64,000 bases of DNA, from the NCBI GenBank assembly GCA_934294885.1, contig CAKRAK010000003.1, forward strand, positions 62,001-126,000, written 5' to 3'. Each line of letters opens with the position of its first letter. Position 1 is the stretch's first letter. The translations under genes were made by a program, and so were the position numbers. Source of the DNA: an uncultured Lachnospiraceae bacterium (GTDB lineage Bacteria > Bacillota > Clostridia > Lachnospirales > Lachnospiraceae). The notes under the pieces are model-generated. The model was not told the origin of the DNA, did not search any database, and was given only the letters and a program-made list of their open reading frames with translations. Shown piece after piece: positions 14,098 through 23,323 of this stretch.

Positions 14098-16947
14098 CTA
14101 GTCTGCCATATTAACGTTACCTGTCATATATGCATTCTCCAGCTTGTCAGGATCAAAATAATATGCATAGATAAATCCCGCCAATTCCTCTGCATTACCT
14201 GAAGAATAACCAAAAGGAATAACGGTAGTGACAGATATTTCCGGTTTATCAAACGGTGCATAAGAAACGAACAAGGAATGGCTAGGTCTTGTTGTAACCT
14301 CTTCTGCTGTACCGGTTTTTCCTGCTACTTCCACATCAATCTGATTGATCAACATATCCTGAGATGTATGGTTTGTAACAACTCGTCTCATACCATTATG
14401 AACGGTATCCCATAATCGTTGTTCTATAGATACAATTCCATGAACATTATGAGGATTCTCGTAGGATACATCACCATCTATTGTTTTTATTTCTTTAATC
14501 AGACTTAAATCATAGCAGGTTCCGCTATTGGCGATAGTTGTAACATATCTTGAAAGCTGTGTCGGCGTATAAGAATTGGTACCCTGTCCAATCGCACTTC
14601 GAACAACCGTCTCATCCGAAACCTTTGGTGCAATTTCATCCAACTCAATACCGGAATTAGTATCCAAACCGAACATAGACGCATATTTTGCCAATTTACT
14701 CAGTCCGTCAGAATCAGAAAAATGATTATCTCCTCCACCCAGTCGGTATCCAACTTCATAGAAAAATGAGTTACATGATACCTCTAAGGCCTCTTCAATT
14801 CCAACAATTCCATGATTTCCCGGATAAATCCAACATTTTGCAGGAGGTGTGATTTTGGTATAGATACCTTCGTCTTCAATCTGTGTATCGTAATCAATTA
14901 CCTTTTCTTCCACTCCGGCAATGGTTGTCAACATCTTATAGGTAGAACCGGGAGCGGTTCTTTGCTGCGTTGCCCGATTATATAACGGTTTTGTTTTATC
15001 CGTTATCAGCTGTGCATAATAATCCGAATCTACGCTGTTAGTCAGACGATTATTATCAAAACTCGGATAACTTACCATTGCAATTATTTCTCCGGTATTG
15101 GTATCTGTAACAACAACCGAACCCTCACACGGATCCAATGCAAGCTGTGCAGGCGTGATTTCAAGGTTACTGATTTTTCTTCTGATAAACTGATATGCGG
15201 ACAAATCTCCTGACAAGAAGCCGGATAAATCTTCATCCTTATCCTGATCTAAAACATTTTGTTCAAAAAGAATATGAATCACCTGTTCTCCACTCACAGT
15301 ATTTGATTTTATCATGTATTTCATAATTAATTTGTCGAACTCTGTATCCGAAGCAAGCATATTTTCAACATAATCAACCAGTGCCGCATACACTTCCTCT
15401 GAATCATAATAATCATTGGACAATTCAAAGGTCTGGATATCAATAGCCCCCTGATTAATCGCATACTGCAAAAAAGTTCCAAGAGATATATTTCCCGCAA
15501 CATATTCCTTATAGGTGTCATCCGTGCTGGAAATCACCTTGGAATTGTAGATATTAACATCCGACAGCTTCGAATAAATATAATTCATATACGCCGTATA
15601 TTCAGAATCCAGACTGTTCATATCGGTATTTTCCACCGTCATAATCTGTCGGATTCTTTGTAAGACATAGCTTTTTGTTGAATTCAGTGTCTGATTCACA
15701 CTGGCTTCATAAGGCTGTGCATCCGATGCGGACAGATGGGTAATATCCAGCGCATTATTATCAAACAGTGCATAATATACATCTGAAATCGGTATTCTTA
15801 ATGCTGCATTGTCTTCTTCATCTACCTCTTCATCCGTTATGTTGGTTAACAATACACTGCTGATTTCTTTTTCAAGGGAATCATAACAGTATTTTTGCAA
15901 ATCCGAATCAATGGTCAGATAAATATCTTCTCCCGCAATAGAATCCTGTGCATCCGTCCTCTCGATAATCTTTCCCAGATTATCTACATATATTTCTTCC
16001 ACACCATTCTGTCCACGCAATGTACTTTCATACAATTGCTCCAAACCGGTTTTACCAATCATGTCATTACTGCTGTATTTGTTCTCATCAGATAAGTCTT
16101 CGTTATAGGTTTTCATCTCGTCTGTAGAAATGGAGCCTATATATCCAATAATATGAGCAAAATATTTAGCATCGTTGTATACACGGATAGAATCCACCAC
16201 TACATTAATTCCCACCAGATCGGAACTGTTTTCATTCAGTTCGGCAACACTTTCATCACTGATATCTCTTGCGATATCAACAGAAATATATTGCTGGAAA
16301 CGATTCAGCCATAATGCATATCGAACAGCCAGAATTTTAACCGCATCTTCTTTTTTGTATTCTGAGGATATTGCAAAGAAATCATTTCCTGCCAAATAAT
16401 TATAAACATCTTCCGCTGTCATTTTCTTCTGTGATTCTGATAGGTCATCTACAGAAGTCTTTCCGTATACATCAGCAATAAAATGTTGAATTTCCGATTC
16501 GGAATCCGACTGAAACGCAAGATTACCGTTCTTATCCAAAACAAATTTGGAATCTACACATAAGGAATCTCCGTTTTTTTCGAGAATTTTAATTGTCTTA
16601 TAAATCAAAGCATTTTTTAATTCATTCTCAGATACACCATTCGCATCTGCTACATCGGATAACACCTGACTGTTTTCCAAGGTAACGGAATACGCCAGCT
16701 GATTGTACGCAAGCAAATTACCGTTACAATCATATATATTTCCCCGGGAAGCTTCAACGGTTAATGTTTTCTTCGACTTATAGGTAAAATTATTCAGATG
16801 TTCTTCACCTTCCAATATCTGAAGAACAAACAAACGTCCCACCAGAATGGAAAACAAAACAAAAAAAACAATCGATAATATAAACAATCTGTGGGAAACA
16901 TATTCAATTATGTATTCTTTTAATGCAAGAAAAAAATCTTTTAACAT
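14098..16947 (-). CDS. mrdA: Penicillin-binding protein 2 (elongation transpeptidase) with large insert
   Basis: 949 residues against about 630-720 in most PBP2. One membrane helix (about 20-45) precedes the class B PBP dimerisation domain (RGNIYDCNGNLLAYN near 75). The transpeptidase domain has SxxK in APGSTYKML, SxN in SCNSFFYE and KTG in VAGKTGTAEE. Between TIDSDLQKYCYDSLE (about 350) and GSVVVTDTNTGEIIAM (about 605) there is an insert of some 220-240 residues, acidic and helical, which is usually absent. The enzyme cross-links glycan strands during rod elongation with RodA. Its stop overlaps the minC ribosome site and mreD lies two bases upstream, so all are co-translated. Confidence 0.95.
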   Translation of the reverse strand: MLKDFFLALKEYIIEYVSHRLFILSIVFFVLFSILVGRLFVLQILEGEEHLNNFTYKSKKTLTVEASRGNIYDCNGNLLAYNQLAYSVTLENSQVLSDVADANGVSENELKNALIYKTIKILEKNGDSLCVDSKFVLDKNGNLAFQSDSESEIQHFIADVYGKTSVDDLSESQKKMTAEDVYNYLAGNDFFAISSEYKKEDAVKILAVRYALWLNRFQQYISVDIARDISDESVAELNENSSDLVGINVVVDSIRVYNDAKYFAHIIGYIGSISTDEMKTYNEDLSDENKYSSNDMIGKTGLEQLYESTLRGQNGVEEIYVDNLGKIIERTDAQDSIAGEDIYLTIDSDLQKYCYDSLEKEISSVLLTNITDEEVDEEDNAALRIPISDVYYALFDNNALDITHLSASDAQPYEASVNQTLNSTKSYVLQRIRQIMTVENTDMNSLDSEYTAYMNYIYSKLSDVNIYNSKVISSTDDTYKEYVAGNISLGTFLQYAINQGAIDIQTFELSNDYYDSEEVYAALVDYVENMLASDTEFDKLIMKYMIKSNTVSGEQVIHILFEQNVLDQDKDEDLSGFLSGDLSAYQFIRRKISNLEITPAQLALDPCEGSVVVTDTNTGEIIAMVSYPSFDNNRLTNSVDSDYYAQLITDKTKPLYNRATQQRTAPGSTYKMLTTIAGVEEKVIDYDTQIEDEGIYTKITPPAKCWIYPGNHGIVGIEEALEVSCNSFFYEVGYRLGGGDNHFSDSDGLSKLAKYASMFGLDTNSGIELDEIAPKVSDETVVRSAIGQGTNSYTPTQLSRYVTTIANSGTCYDLSLIKEIKTIDGDVSYENPHNVHGIVSIEQRLWDTVHNGMRRVVTNHTSQDMLINQIDVEVAGKTGTAEEVTTRPSHSLFVSYAPFDKPEISVTTVIPFGYSSGNAEELAGFIYAYYFDPDKLENAYMTGNVNMAD

Positions 16948-16949
16948 AG

Positions 16950-17450
16950 CTATGCCTCTTTTGCTTTTTTCAAACGCAGATTAATTCGTACTAATATTTT
17001 ATAGAAAAACAATGTTATCACAATAGTATATACCGTTTCCGGAAGAATAACCCCGGTAAAGTATGCACCAAAACTTAATTTGTTTCTAAGCAGAAAATAA
17101 ACAACATAAATTATAAAGTTATATAAAAACTCGTTCAACGTTATCATGATCATCGGAAGCAGAACATCCTCCACATAATAGATTCTATGAAAAAATCCAT
17201 TCAGATAACCAATCGTCATATAAATAAAAGCGTAAGGCCCTAATACCGTTCCAAAGAAGATATCCACCAAAAGACCGGAAAAAAATCCCACCAGCAAACC
17301 TTCTTTTCTTCCCCTCATCAGTCCAAAAGACATGGTAACAATTAAAATTAAATTGGGTACAACATCTGCCAGTTCCAAATAATGGAAAATGGTAGACTGT
17401 AACGTAAAACATAAAATTATAATAATTCCAATTGTAATACAACGTTTCAT
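16950..17450 (-). CDS. mreD: Rod shape-determining protein MreD
   Basis: 166 residues with about five membrane helices, beginning MKRCITIGIIIILCF. The blocks PNLILIVTMSFGLMRGRKEG and GFFSGLLVDIFFG (the conserved Gly-Leu-x-x-Asp) identify MreD. It spans the membrane and links MreC, RodA and PBP2. The open frame extends 30 codons further up to 17540, but that part is Arg/Lys-rich and overlaps the mreC end; the ATG at 17450 follows GAGGGCAATTAAC and starts one base after the mreC stop codon. Confidence 0.92.
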   Translation of the reverse strand: MKRCITIGIIIILCFTLQSTIFHYLELADVVPNLILIVTMSFGLMRGRKEGLLVGFFSGLLVDIFFGTVLGPYAFIYMTIGYLNGFFHRIYYVEDVLLPMIMITLNEFLYNFIIYVVYFLLRNKLSFGAYFTGVILPETVYTIVITLFFYKILVRINLRLKKAKEA

Positions 17451-17451
17451 G

Positions 17452-18477
17452 TTAATTGCCCTCTTCCGATGTTTGATCCGCCGCTTCTGTTGAACTGTCC
17501 TCCGTTTCCGTTGTAGCATCCTCTGTTGTAGAGGCATCATCAGAAGAAGCAGACTCAGTAGTCGCAGATGTACGATCTAAGTCTGATGTATCAGTAATAT
17601 TATCATATATATTTTTTTTCATAGAAGAGGTTTTGTAGGTTTCTTTTCTCGTAAGAATTACCATAACCTCCTGCAAATTCCTGAAATTCACAACCGGAAT
17701 ACATTTTGCCGATTGTGTCAGATTATTGGCATCTACCTTAACGTCCGTTATATAACCGATTAATAATCCCGGCAAAAATTTATCACTGACATGAGAAGTT
17801 ACCAGCTGTGCCCCCTCTTCAATGGAATCCTGCTTATTAATATATCCTACCTTAATATATCCATCATTCAATAAGGTCAAATCACCGGAAACCGTACACA
17901 ATGTATCTGTACCGGAAACACAGGCACTGATATGACTGTTTTCGTCAATGACGGATCTTACCTTTGCATACTTAGAACCGACCTCTGTTACGATTCCGGC
18001 AAGTCCGTTTTCCGCTAAAACATTACAGCCAACCGCAATACCATCATCCTTACCCTTATTAATGATGAATGAATAAAACCAGTTTGTAGAGTCTGTGGCA
18101 ATTACCCTTGCACCAACCATTTCATAATCAGGATATTCTTCTTCAAGGGATAACAATTTCTCAACCCTCTTTAGCTCATAGCTGTCCTGTTCATAGTTTT
18201 TAATGGTTGCCTGTGCCTCCTGAAGCTGCTTCTTTAATTCATCATTTTCCTTTATAAGTGCTTTCTTTTCTTTTTTATCTACAACGTCCGTATATATTTT
18301 ACTTCCTAATTCATTAATTCCGGACTGCATCGGTGTAACTACAGCACCGGTAACTGCTCGTAACGCAGAAAACCGTTCACTGAAAATAACTGAAAAAACC
18401 AACAGGGCAAGACAAACAAATGCCATAAACAAATATATGTATTTTGATGGAATCAGTTTTCTATCTTGAAAGTCCAT
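17452..18477 (-). CDS. mreC: Rod shape-determining protein MreC
   Basis: 341 residues. A membrane helix (about 12-33), a coiled coil (about 65-110, KENDELKKQLQEAQAT) and the MreC beta-barrel core (about 115-275; VIATDSTNWFYSFIINKGKDDGI, VLAENGLAGIVTEVG) are in the expected order. After the core a Ser/Thr/Asp/Glu-rich tail of roughly 50 residues ends in TSEEGN; this is not part of the normal fold. MreC organises PBP2 and RodA outside the membrane. mreB is not in the window. AAAGGATGG gives the ribosome site. Confidence 0.94.
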   Translation of the reverse strand: MDFQDRKLIPSKYIYLFMAFVCLALLVFSVIFSERFSALRAVTGAVVTPMQSGINELGSKIYTDVVDKKEKKALIKENDELKKQLQEAQATIKNYEQDSYELKRVEKLLSLEEEYPDYEMVGARVIATDSTNWFYSFIINKGKDDGIAVGCNVLAENGLAGIVTEVGSKYAKVRSVIDENSHISACVSGTDTLCTVSGDLTLLNDGYIKVGYINKQDSIEEGAQLVTSHVSDKFLPGLLIGYITDVKVDANNLTQSAKCIPVVNFRNLQEVMVILTRKETYKTSSMKKNIYDNITDTSDLDRTSATTESASSDDASTTEDATTETEDSSTEAADQTSEEGN

Positions 18478-18497
18478 ATATTTACCATCCTTTTATT

Positions 18498-18767
18498 TTA
18501 TATAAATTTATAAACAATAATTCCTATAATCAAGCCGATTATACTTGCAATGTTAATTGTAATCGTAAGCCCGAATGTTAATACAAGGATTCCCAAATCC
18601 AATACAATAGGTGAAGTTAACCCAAAAGTGTTCCCATAGGAAAGCCAGCTTAAAAAGCCTACATGTCTGGATAACTCCCCAATATAACCACCAAGTACAA
18701 TACCACATAACAATATAACAACCAGTATCCAATTATTTTTTCTTGAGTTTCCAATCGCACCAGCCAT
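18498..18767 (-). CDS. DUF4321 membrane protein, first gene of the cell-shape cluster
   Basis: 89 residues. Two membrane helices: NNWILVVILLCGIVLGGYIGELS and a long one over VLDLGILVLTFGLTITINIASIIGLIIGI. Length, the GG(Y/F)IGE block and location next to mreC fit DUF4321, a Clostridia family without assigned role. Starts at 18803 and 18785 are possible, yet AAGGAG lies six bases before the ATG at 18767. It is transcribed ahead of mreC with a 20-base gap; a promoter lies at 18869-18897. Confidence 0.82.
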   Translation of the reverse strand: MAGAIGNSRKNNWILVVILLCGIVLGGYIGELSRHVGFLSWLSYGNTFGLTSPIVLDLGILVLTFGLTITINIASIIGLIIGIIVYKFI

Positions 18768-18868
18768 AATTTTCTCCTTAGTCATACCTGTATCATTTAT
18801 CAAACTAATCTTGTCTGTATTCCCGATTCACATGCAAAAAGACACAAAAATCAGGAAACATTCTAGAT

Positions 18869-18897
18869 ATTGTATCATATATAACCCAATTCTACAA
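18869..18897 (-). promoter_or_regulatory. Probable promoter of the mre-mrd-min cluster
   Basis: On the minus strand TTGTAG (18892-18897) and TACAAT (18869-18874) are 17 bases apart. The -35 overlaps the stop codon of the upstream PLP lyase-like gene. The hexamers are the same as in the promoter at 8915-8943. Confidence 0.5.
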
Positions 18898-20184
18898 GTT
18901 TTCGTTTAAAAGCCCCTTTTCTTCCAATACTGCCAATGATTTTAAAATACCGAATCTGGCATGGTCATAAGACAGACCGCCCTGGAAATAAACCGTATAC
19001 GGTTCATGCATCGGAGCATCCGCAGATAATTCAATGGATGCACCGGATATAAACGCACCGGCAGCCATAATAACATCACAATCGTAGCCCGGCATTGGCC
19101 ATGGTGTCGGTGTAACAAAGGAATCAACCGGAGCCGCATACTGGATACCCTCACAAAATGCAACCACCTTCTTTGGATCATGAAATGTAACAGCCTGAAT
19201 AATATCATGTCTGGACTCCTTACCCTTTGGTACACACAAAAAGCCCAGCTTTTCATATATATTGGCAGCAAATATTGCTCCCTTTAATGCACCGCCTACA
19301 ACCTGAGGTGCCTGAAATAATCCCTGAAAGAAGGAGCGATTTACAGACAGGGTTGCTCCTACCTCACTTCCAAGTCCCGGTGCCGTCAGACGGTAATATG
19401 CATTTTCAATACATTCCTTTGTACCACATATATAGCCTCCGATTGGTGCCAGTCCCCCTCCTGGATTCTTAATCAGGGAACCAACTACCATATCAGCACC
19501 TACATTGGAAGGCTCCGTCAACTCAACAAATTCCCCATAACAATTATCCACCATACAAATAATATTAGGATTAATGTTCTTTACAAATGCAATCAGCTCA
19601 CCAATCTGTTTTACGCTGAACGTAGGTCTTGTCAGATATCCCTTTGAACGCTGAATGGTTACCATTTTGGTCTTTTCGCTAATGGCATTTCTGATTCCCT
19701 CATAATCAAAAGAACCATCCTCTAATAATTCAACCTGTTTGTATGTAATTCCATATTCTGCTAAAGATCCCTTTGACGGACGAATACCGATAATCTCTTC
19801 CATGGTATCATAAGGCTTTCCTACCGGCGAAATCAATTCGTCTCCCGGACGTAAATTCGACATTAATGCCAATGCCAACGCATGGGTTCCGCAGGTAATC
19901 TGTGCTCTGACCAGAGCAGCCTCTGTCCCGAAAATCTCTGCATAAACAGCCTCTAAGGTTTCTCTTCCGGCATCGTTATAACCATATCCGGTGGTTCCGG
20001 AAAAATGACTGTCTGACAGTCTGTGCTTTTGCATTGCCGATAATACTTTTAACTGATTACAGGATGTAATTTCATCAATTTCCCTAAAACGTTCCTTTAA
20101 ACCCTCTTCAACCTCTATTGCCATATCTATAATTTTATCAGAGATTCCCATACTATTATATGCAGCTCTTAAATTGTTATTCAT
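18892..20184 (-). CDS. Methionine gamma-lyase-family PLP protein (YnbB, aluminium-resistance family)
   Basis: 430 residues, a type I fold PLP enzyme of the Cys/Met metabolism group. The YnbB-type signature is clear: DSHFSGTTGYGYND, RAQITCGTHALALAL, VDNCYGEFVE and GSLIKNPGGGLAPIGGYI, where the Lys of SLIKNPGG should hold PLP. C-terminal HEPYTVYFQGGLSYDHARFG is also typical. The family is related to cystathionine beta-lyase but its substrate is not established; the aluminium link comes from one early report. It follows miaA by 11 bases and so ends the miaB-mutS-mutL-miaA series. Stop is TAG. Confidence 0.88.
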   Translation of the reverse strand: MNNNLRAAYNSMGISDKIIDMAIEVEEGLKERFREIDEITSCNQLKVLSAMQKHRLSDSHFSGTTGYGYNDAGRETLEAVYAEIFGTEAALVRAQITCGTHALALALMSNLRPGDELISPVGKPYDTMEEIIGIRPSKGSLAEYGITYKQVELLEDGSFDYEGIRNAISEKTKMVTIQRSKGYLTRPTFSVKQIGELIAFVKNINPNIICMVDNCYGEFVELTEPSNVGADMVVGSLIKNPGGGLAPIGGYICGTKECIENAYYRLTAPGLGSEVGATLSVNRSFFQGLFQAPQVVGGALKGAIFAANIYEKLGFLCVPKGKESRHDIIQAVTFHDPKKVVAFCEGIQYAAPVDSFVTPTPWPMPGYDCDVIMAAGAFISGASIELSADAPMHEPYTVYFQGGLSYDHARFGILKSLAVLEEKGLLNENL

Positions 20185-20195
20185 ATTTATCTCCT

Positions 20196-21149
20196 TTATT
20201 CTGTGATGTGTTTTTGTTTTATTTCAGAAAGCATGGCATTTAACAGATCTGTTTCTGTCTTATAATCCTCACGATTGAGCCAGCAAACCGACTTTTCCCT
20301 GCGAAACCATGTCAACTGGCGCTTCGCAAAATGTCTTGTATCTCTTTTTAAGATGGTAACAGCATCCTCAAGGCTGCATTTCCCTTCAAAATAAGGAACA
20401 AATTCTTTATATCCCAACCCCTGCATGGATACCATGTCACCGGTACAGCCATCGTCTAAAAGAGACTTTACTTCCTTTAACAATCCCTGGTCTAACATCT
20501 GGTCAATTCTGGAATCAATCCGGTGATACAGCTTTTGTCTGTCATCGTTTAATACAAAATAAACGAACCGGTACGGCGATTCCTTTTGTTTTTGTGTTTC
20601 GTTATGCCGGGAAATGGGATAACCGGTATCATGATAAAATTCCAATGCACGAATAACACGTTTTACGTTATTTGCATGAATTTTTTCATAAGAAACCGGA
20701 TCAATCTCTTTAAGTCTTTCATGTAATGCGTAAGCACCATGTTCTTTTTCATATAATTCTAATTCCTTCCGATAATCGGAAATCTCTGTATTTTCAAAAT
20801 CAATATCATATAATAAAGCCTGAATATAAAATCCGGTTCCACCAACAACGATAGGAATTTTATTTTTCTGATAGATTTCATCCAATGCCTGCATTGCCAT
20901 CTGTTTGAATCTGACAACATTAAAATCTTCTTTTGGATCTAACACATCAATCAGATAATGGGGAATCCCACACATCTCTTCTTTTGTAATCTTTGCAGAT
21001 CCGATATCCATTCCTTTATATACCTGAATCGAATCGGCAGAAATCATTTCCCCCTGAATTCTTTTTGCCAATTCAATTGATAATGCTGTTTTTCCTACCG
21101 CAGTAGGTCCCGTAAGAATTACTAACGGTTTTTTTGTATTTGTACTCAT
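20196..21149 (-). CDS. miaA: tRNA dimethylallyltransferase
   Basis: 317 residues. P-loop GPTAVGKT at 14-21, then SADSIQVYKGMDIGSAK with the catalytic Asp and Gln-Val-Tyr, PHYLIDVLDP, and VVGGTGFYIQALL. It transfers dimethylallyl to A37 of UNN-decoding tRNAs, making i6A, the substrate of MiaB, which is encoded three genes upstream at 26057-27484. The start ATG overlaps the mutL stop codon (ATGA), a common mutL-miaA arrangement. Confidence 0.96.
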   Translation of the reverse strand: MSTNTKKPLVILTGPTAVGKTALSIELAKRIQGEMISADSIQVYKGMDIGSAKITKEEMCGIPHYLIDVLDPKEDFNVVRFKQMAMQALDEIYQKNKIPIVVGGTGFYIQALLYDIDFENTEISDYRKELELYEKEHGAYALHERLKEIDPVSYEKIHANNVKRVIRALEFYHDTGYPISRHNETQKQKESPYRFVYFVLNDDRQKLYHRIDSRIDQMLDQGLLKEVKSLLDDGCTGDMVSMQGLGYKEFVPYFEGKCSLEDAVTILKRDTRHFAKRQLTWFRREKSVCWLNREDYKTETDLLNAMLSEIKQKHITE

Positions 21150-23269
21150 TTATCCTGAATCCTTTTAAATTTACGTTCTAATTCATATTGTGAAATTGCA
21201 ATCATAGTAGGTCTTCCATGGGGACAGTTATATGGATTTTCAAGTCCCAACATTTCATCAATCAAAGTATCCGCTTCCATAGTGGAAATTCGTGTATTTC
21301 CCTTAATTGCAGCCTTACAAGCCATACCGGACAGCTTTTCCACAAAAAAGTCGATGCTGATGGAACCAATTTCTTCTGTTAACGCATTTAACAGTCCGTC
21401 AAACAAAAGCTCCGGATCCACACCCATAATATCATCCGGCATACTTCGAATCACAATACTATCATCCCCAAAATCCTCTATCTCAAACCCGGTTTGGGCA
21501 AACAAATCAATACGGTTTAAGATCAATGTGTGTTCCACGCTGTCAAGATGCAATACCTTCGGTGGCAGAAGCTGTTGAGAAATCACCTTCTTCTCGGATA
21601 GCTGCTTCATCAGTCGTTCAAACATAACCTTTTCATGAGCCGCATGCTGGTCAATAATATATAATTTCCCTTCATATTCAATCATCCAATAGGTACCGAA
21701 AACCTGACCGATCAGACGGTGTTTTCTCCTGCCTTCCTTCGAAATAAACTGATCCACAGGCAGTTCCATCTGTTTTGGATAAACCTCACAACTGTTATCT
21801 GTTATCTTCTCGTCTGTTATCCGGACTTCCTGTTTCTCAACCACAGGTTTTTCTTCCGAAAATTCCCTATCTTGCGGTTGTAAAACCTTTTCCGAACTGT
21901 TACGAATTTCTGATGGTTTCGTATGCTCCGGATTTTCTTTTCCCTGGGGCTGCAAAACCTTTTCCGGACTGTTACTGATTTCTGATGGTTTCGTATACTT
22001 CTGATTTTCTTTTCCCTGGGGCTGCAAAGACTTTTCCGGGCTGTTACTGATTTCTGATGGTTTCGTATACTTCTGATTTTCTTTTCCCTGGGGCTGCAAA
22101 ACCTTTTCCGGATTTATATCAACAGCTGTATTCACTGTTTTTTTGTTTATTTCCTGTTCCTGCCTACGCATTGTCAGTGCATGTTTTTCAAATGGCTCCG
22201 GAACATGAACAACCTGTTTTCTCTGTTGTTCGATAAACAGTTCTTTTTGTTCCTTCTCACTTCTTAAGGATACATCCTGAATCATCTCGCTGCTTTGCAA
22301 GGCCTTTCTTACAGTTTCCTTTACAAATTGAAAAAGTGCTTCACTGTCAGCATATTTAAACTCCATTTTCTGGGGATGAACATTTACATCCAGCTTATCA
22401 TGATCTAAAGTCAAATGAAGCGCCGTAAAGGGAAACTTATGAATCATAACGTAGGATTTATAGCCTTCTTCAATTGCTTTATTCACAACATTGCTTTTGA
22501 TGGAACGTCCGTTAATAAAATAATGCTCAAAGCCGCGGTTTCCTTTTGATACGTATGCCTTTCCGATGTAGCCCTCCATGGAAAAATCTCCAATGACTCT
22601 CTTAACCGGCAACAAATTGGAAGATACATCCTTTCCGTAAATATGATAAATTACATCCTGAAGCTTTCCGTTTCCGGATGTGGCAATTTTATTGGTGCCG
22701 TTATGAATATATTTGAAGGATACTTCCGGATGAGACAATGCCAGTTTAACCATGAGATCAGAGATATAACCACCCTCTGTCTGAGGTGTTTTCAGGAATT
22801 TCTTTCTTGCCGGTACATTGTAAAACAAATTTCTTACAATAATGGTAGTTCCTGTAGGTGCACCAATTTCTTCATTTGCGATTTCCTTAGAGCCGTGAAT
22901 TTCATATCTGACACCGGTTAGTGCCTGGGGGGTTTTTGTAATACACTCCACCTGGGAAACTGCAGCAATACTCGCAAGTGCTTCACCACGAAATCCAAGG
23001 GAACTGACCTTCATCAAATCCTCTACTGTCATGATTTTACTGGTTGCATGACGAACAAAGGCTGTAGGAACCTCCTGTCTGTCAATTCCTCCGCCATTAT
23101 CTGTAATACGGATAAAGCTGATACCACCATCTTTAATTTCTACCGTAACGGCTGTTGCACCGGCATCAATGGCATTTTCAACCAATTCTTTTACCACGGA
23201 AGAAGGTCGTTCCACAACCTCGCCGGCAGCGATTTTATTAATTGTAGCCGAATCCAAAACCTTTATCAT
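21146..23269 (-). CDS. mutL: DNA mismatch repair endonuclease MutL with repetitive linker
   Basis: About 707 residues. The GHKL ATPase motifs are present: ELVENAIDAGA, DNGGGI and GFRGEALASIAAVS. The C-terminal endonuclease motif DQHAAHEKVMFE matches DQHA-x2-E-x4-E, so this MutL should nick DNA as in Gram-positives lacking MutH. CPHGRPTM near the end is the second metal-binding block. Between the halves lies a linker of about three 24-residue copies of a KVLQPQGKENQKYTKPSEIS module (residues about 389-461). The ATG at 23281 contains the Shine-Dalgarno TGGAGATT; the ATG at 23269 is preferred. It follows mutS by 54 bases. Confidence 0.95.
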   Translation of the reverse strand: MIKVLDSATINKIAAGEVVERPSSVVKELVENAIDAGATAVTVEIKDGGISFIRITDNGGGIDRQEVPTAFVRHATSKIMTVEDLMKVSSLGFRGEALASIAAVSQVECITKTPQALTGVRYEIHGSKEIANEEIGAPTGTTIIVRNLFYNVPARKKFLKTPQTEGGYISDLMVKLALSHPEVSFKYIHNGTNKIATSGNGKLQDVIYHIYGKDVSSNLLPVKRVIGDFSMEGYIGKAYVSKGNRGFEHYFINGRSIKSNVVNKAIEEGYKSYVMIHKFPFTALHLTLDHDKLDVNVHPQKMEFKYADSEALFQFVKETVRKALQSSEMIQDVSLRSEKEQKELFIEQQRKQVVHVPEPFEKHALTMRRQEQEINKKTVNTAVDINPEKVLQPQGKENQKYTKPSEISNSPEKSLQPQGKENQKYTKPSEISNSPEKVLQPQGKENPEHTKPSEIRNSSEKVLQPQDREFSEEKPVVEKQEVRITDEKITDNSCEVYPKQMELPVDQFISKEGRRKHRLIGQVFGTYWMIEYEGKLYIIDQHAAHEKVMFERLMKQLSEKKVISQQLLPPKVLHLDSVEHTLILNRIDLFAQTGFEIEDFGDDSIVIRSMPDDIMGVDPELLFDGLLNALTEEIGSISIDFFVEKLSGMACKAAIKGNTRISTMEADTLIDEMLGLENPYNCPHGRPTMIAISQYELERKFKRIQDK
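21886..22101 (-). repeat. 72-bp tandem repeat in the mutL linker
   Basis: Three units of exactly 72 bp begin at 21886, 21958 and 22030, with partial copies on both sides (about 21860-21885 and 22102-22111). Units 2 and 3 differ at only a few bases. Each unit encodes 24 residues, so copy changes would keep frame. Confidence 0.92.
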
Positions 23270-23323
23270 ATCAATCTCCATTTATACTATATACTTTGTA
23301 TTCCTATACGCTTACAAAGTATT

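Noticed and set aside
21886..22101. CRISPR-like array
   Set aside because: The 72-bp units are contiguous, have no variable spacers and are in frame inside mutL.
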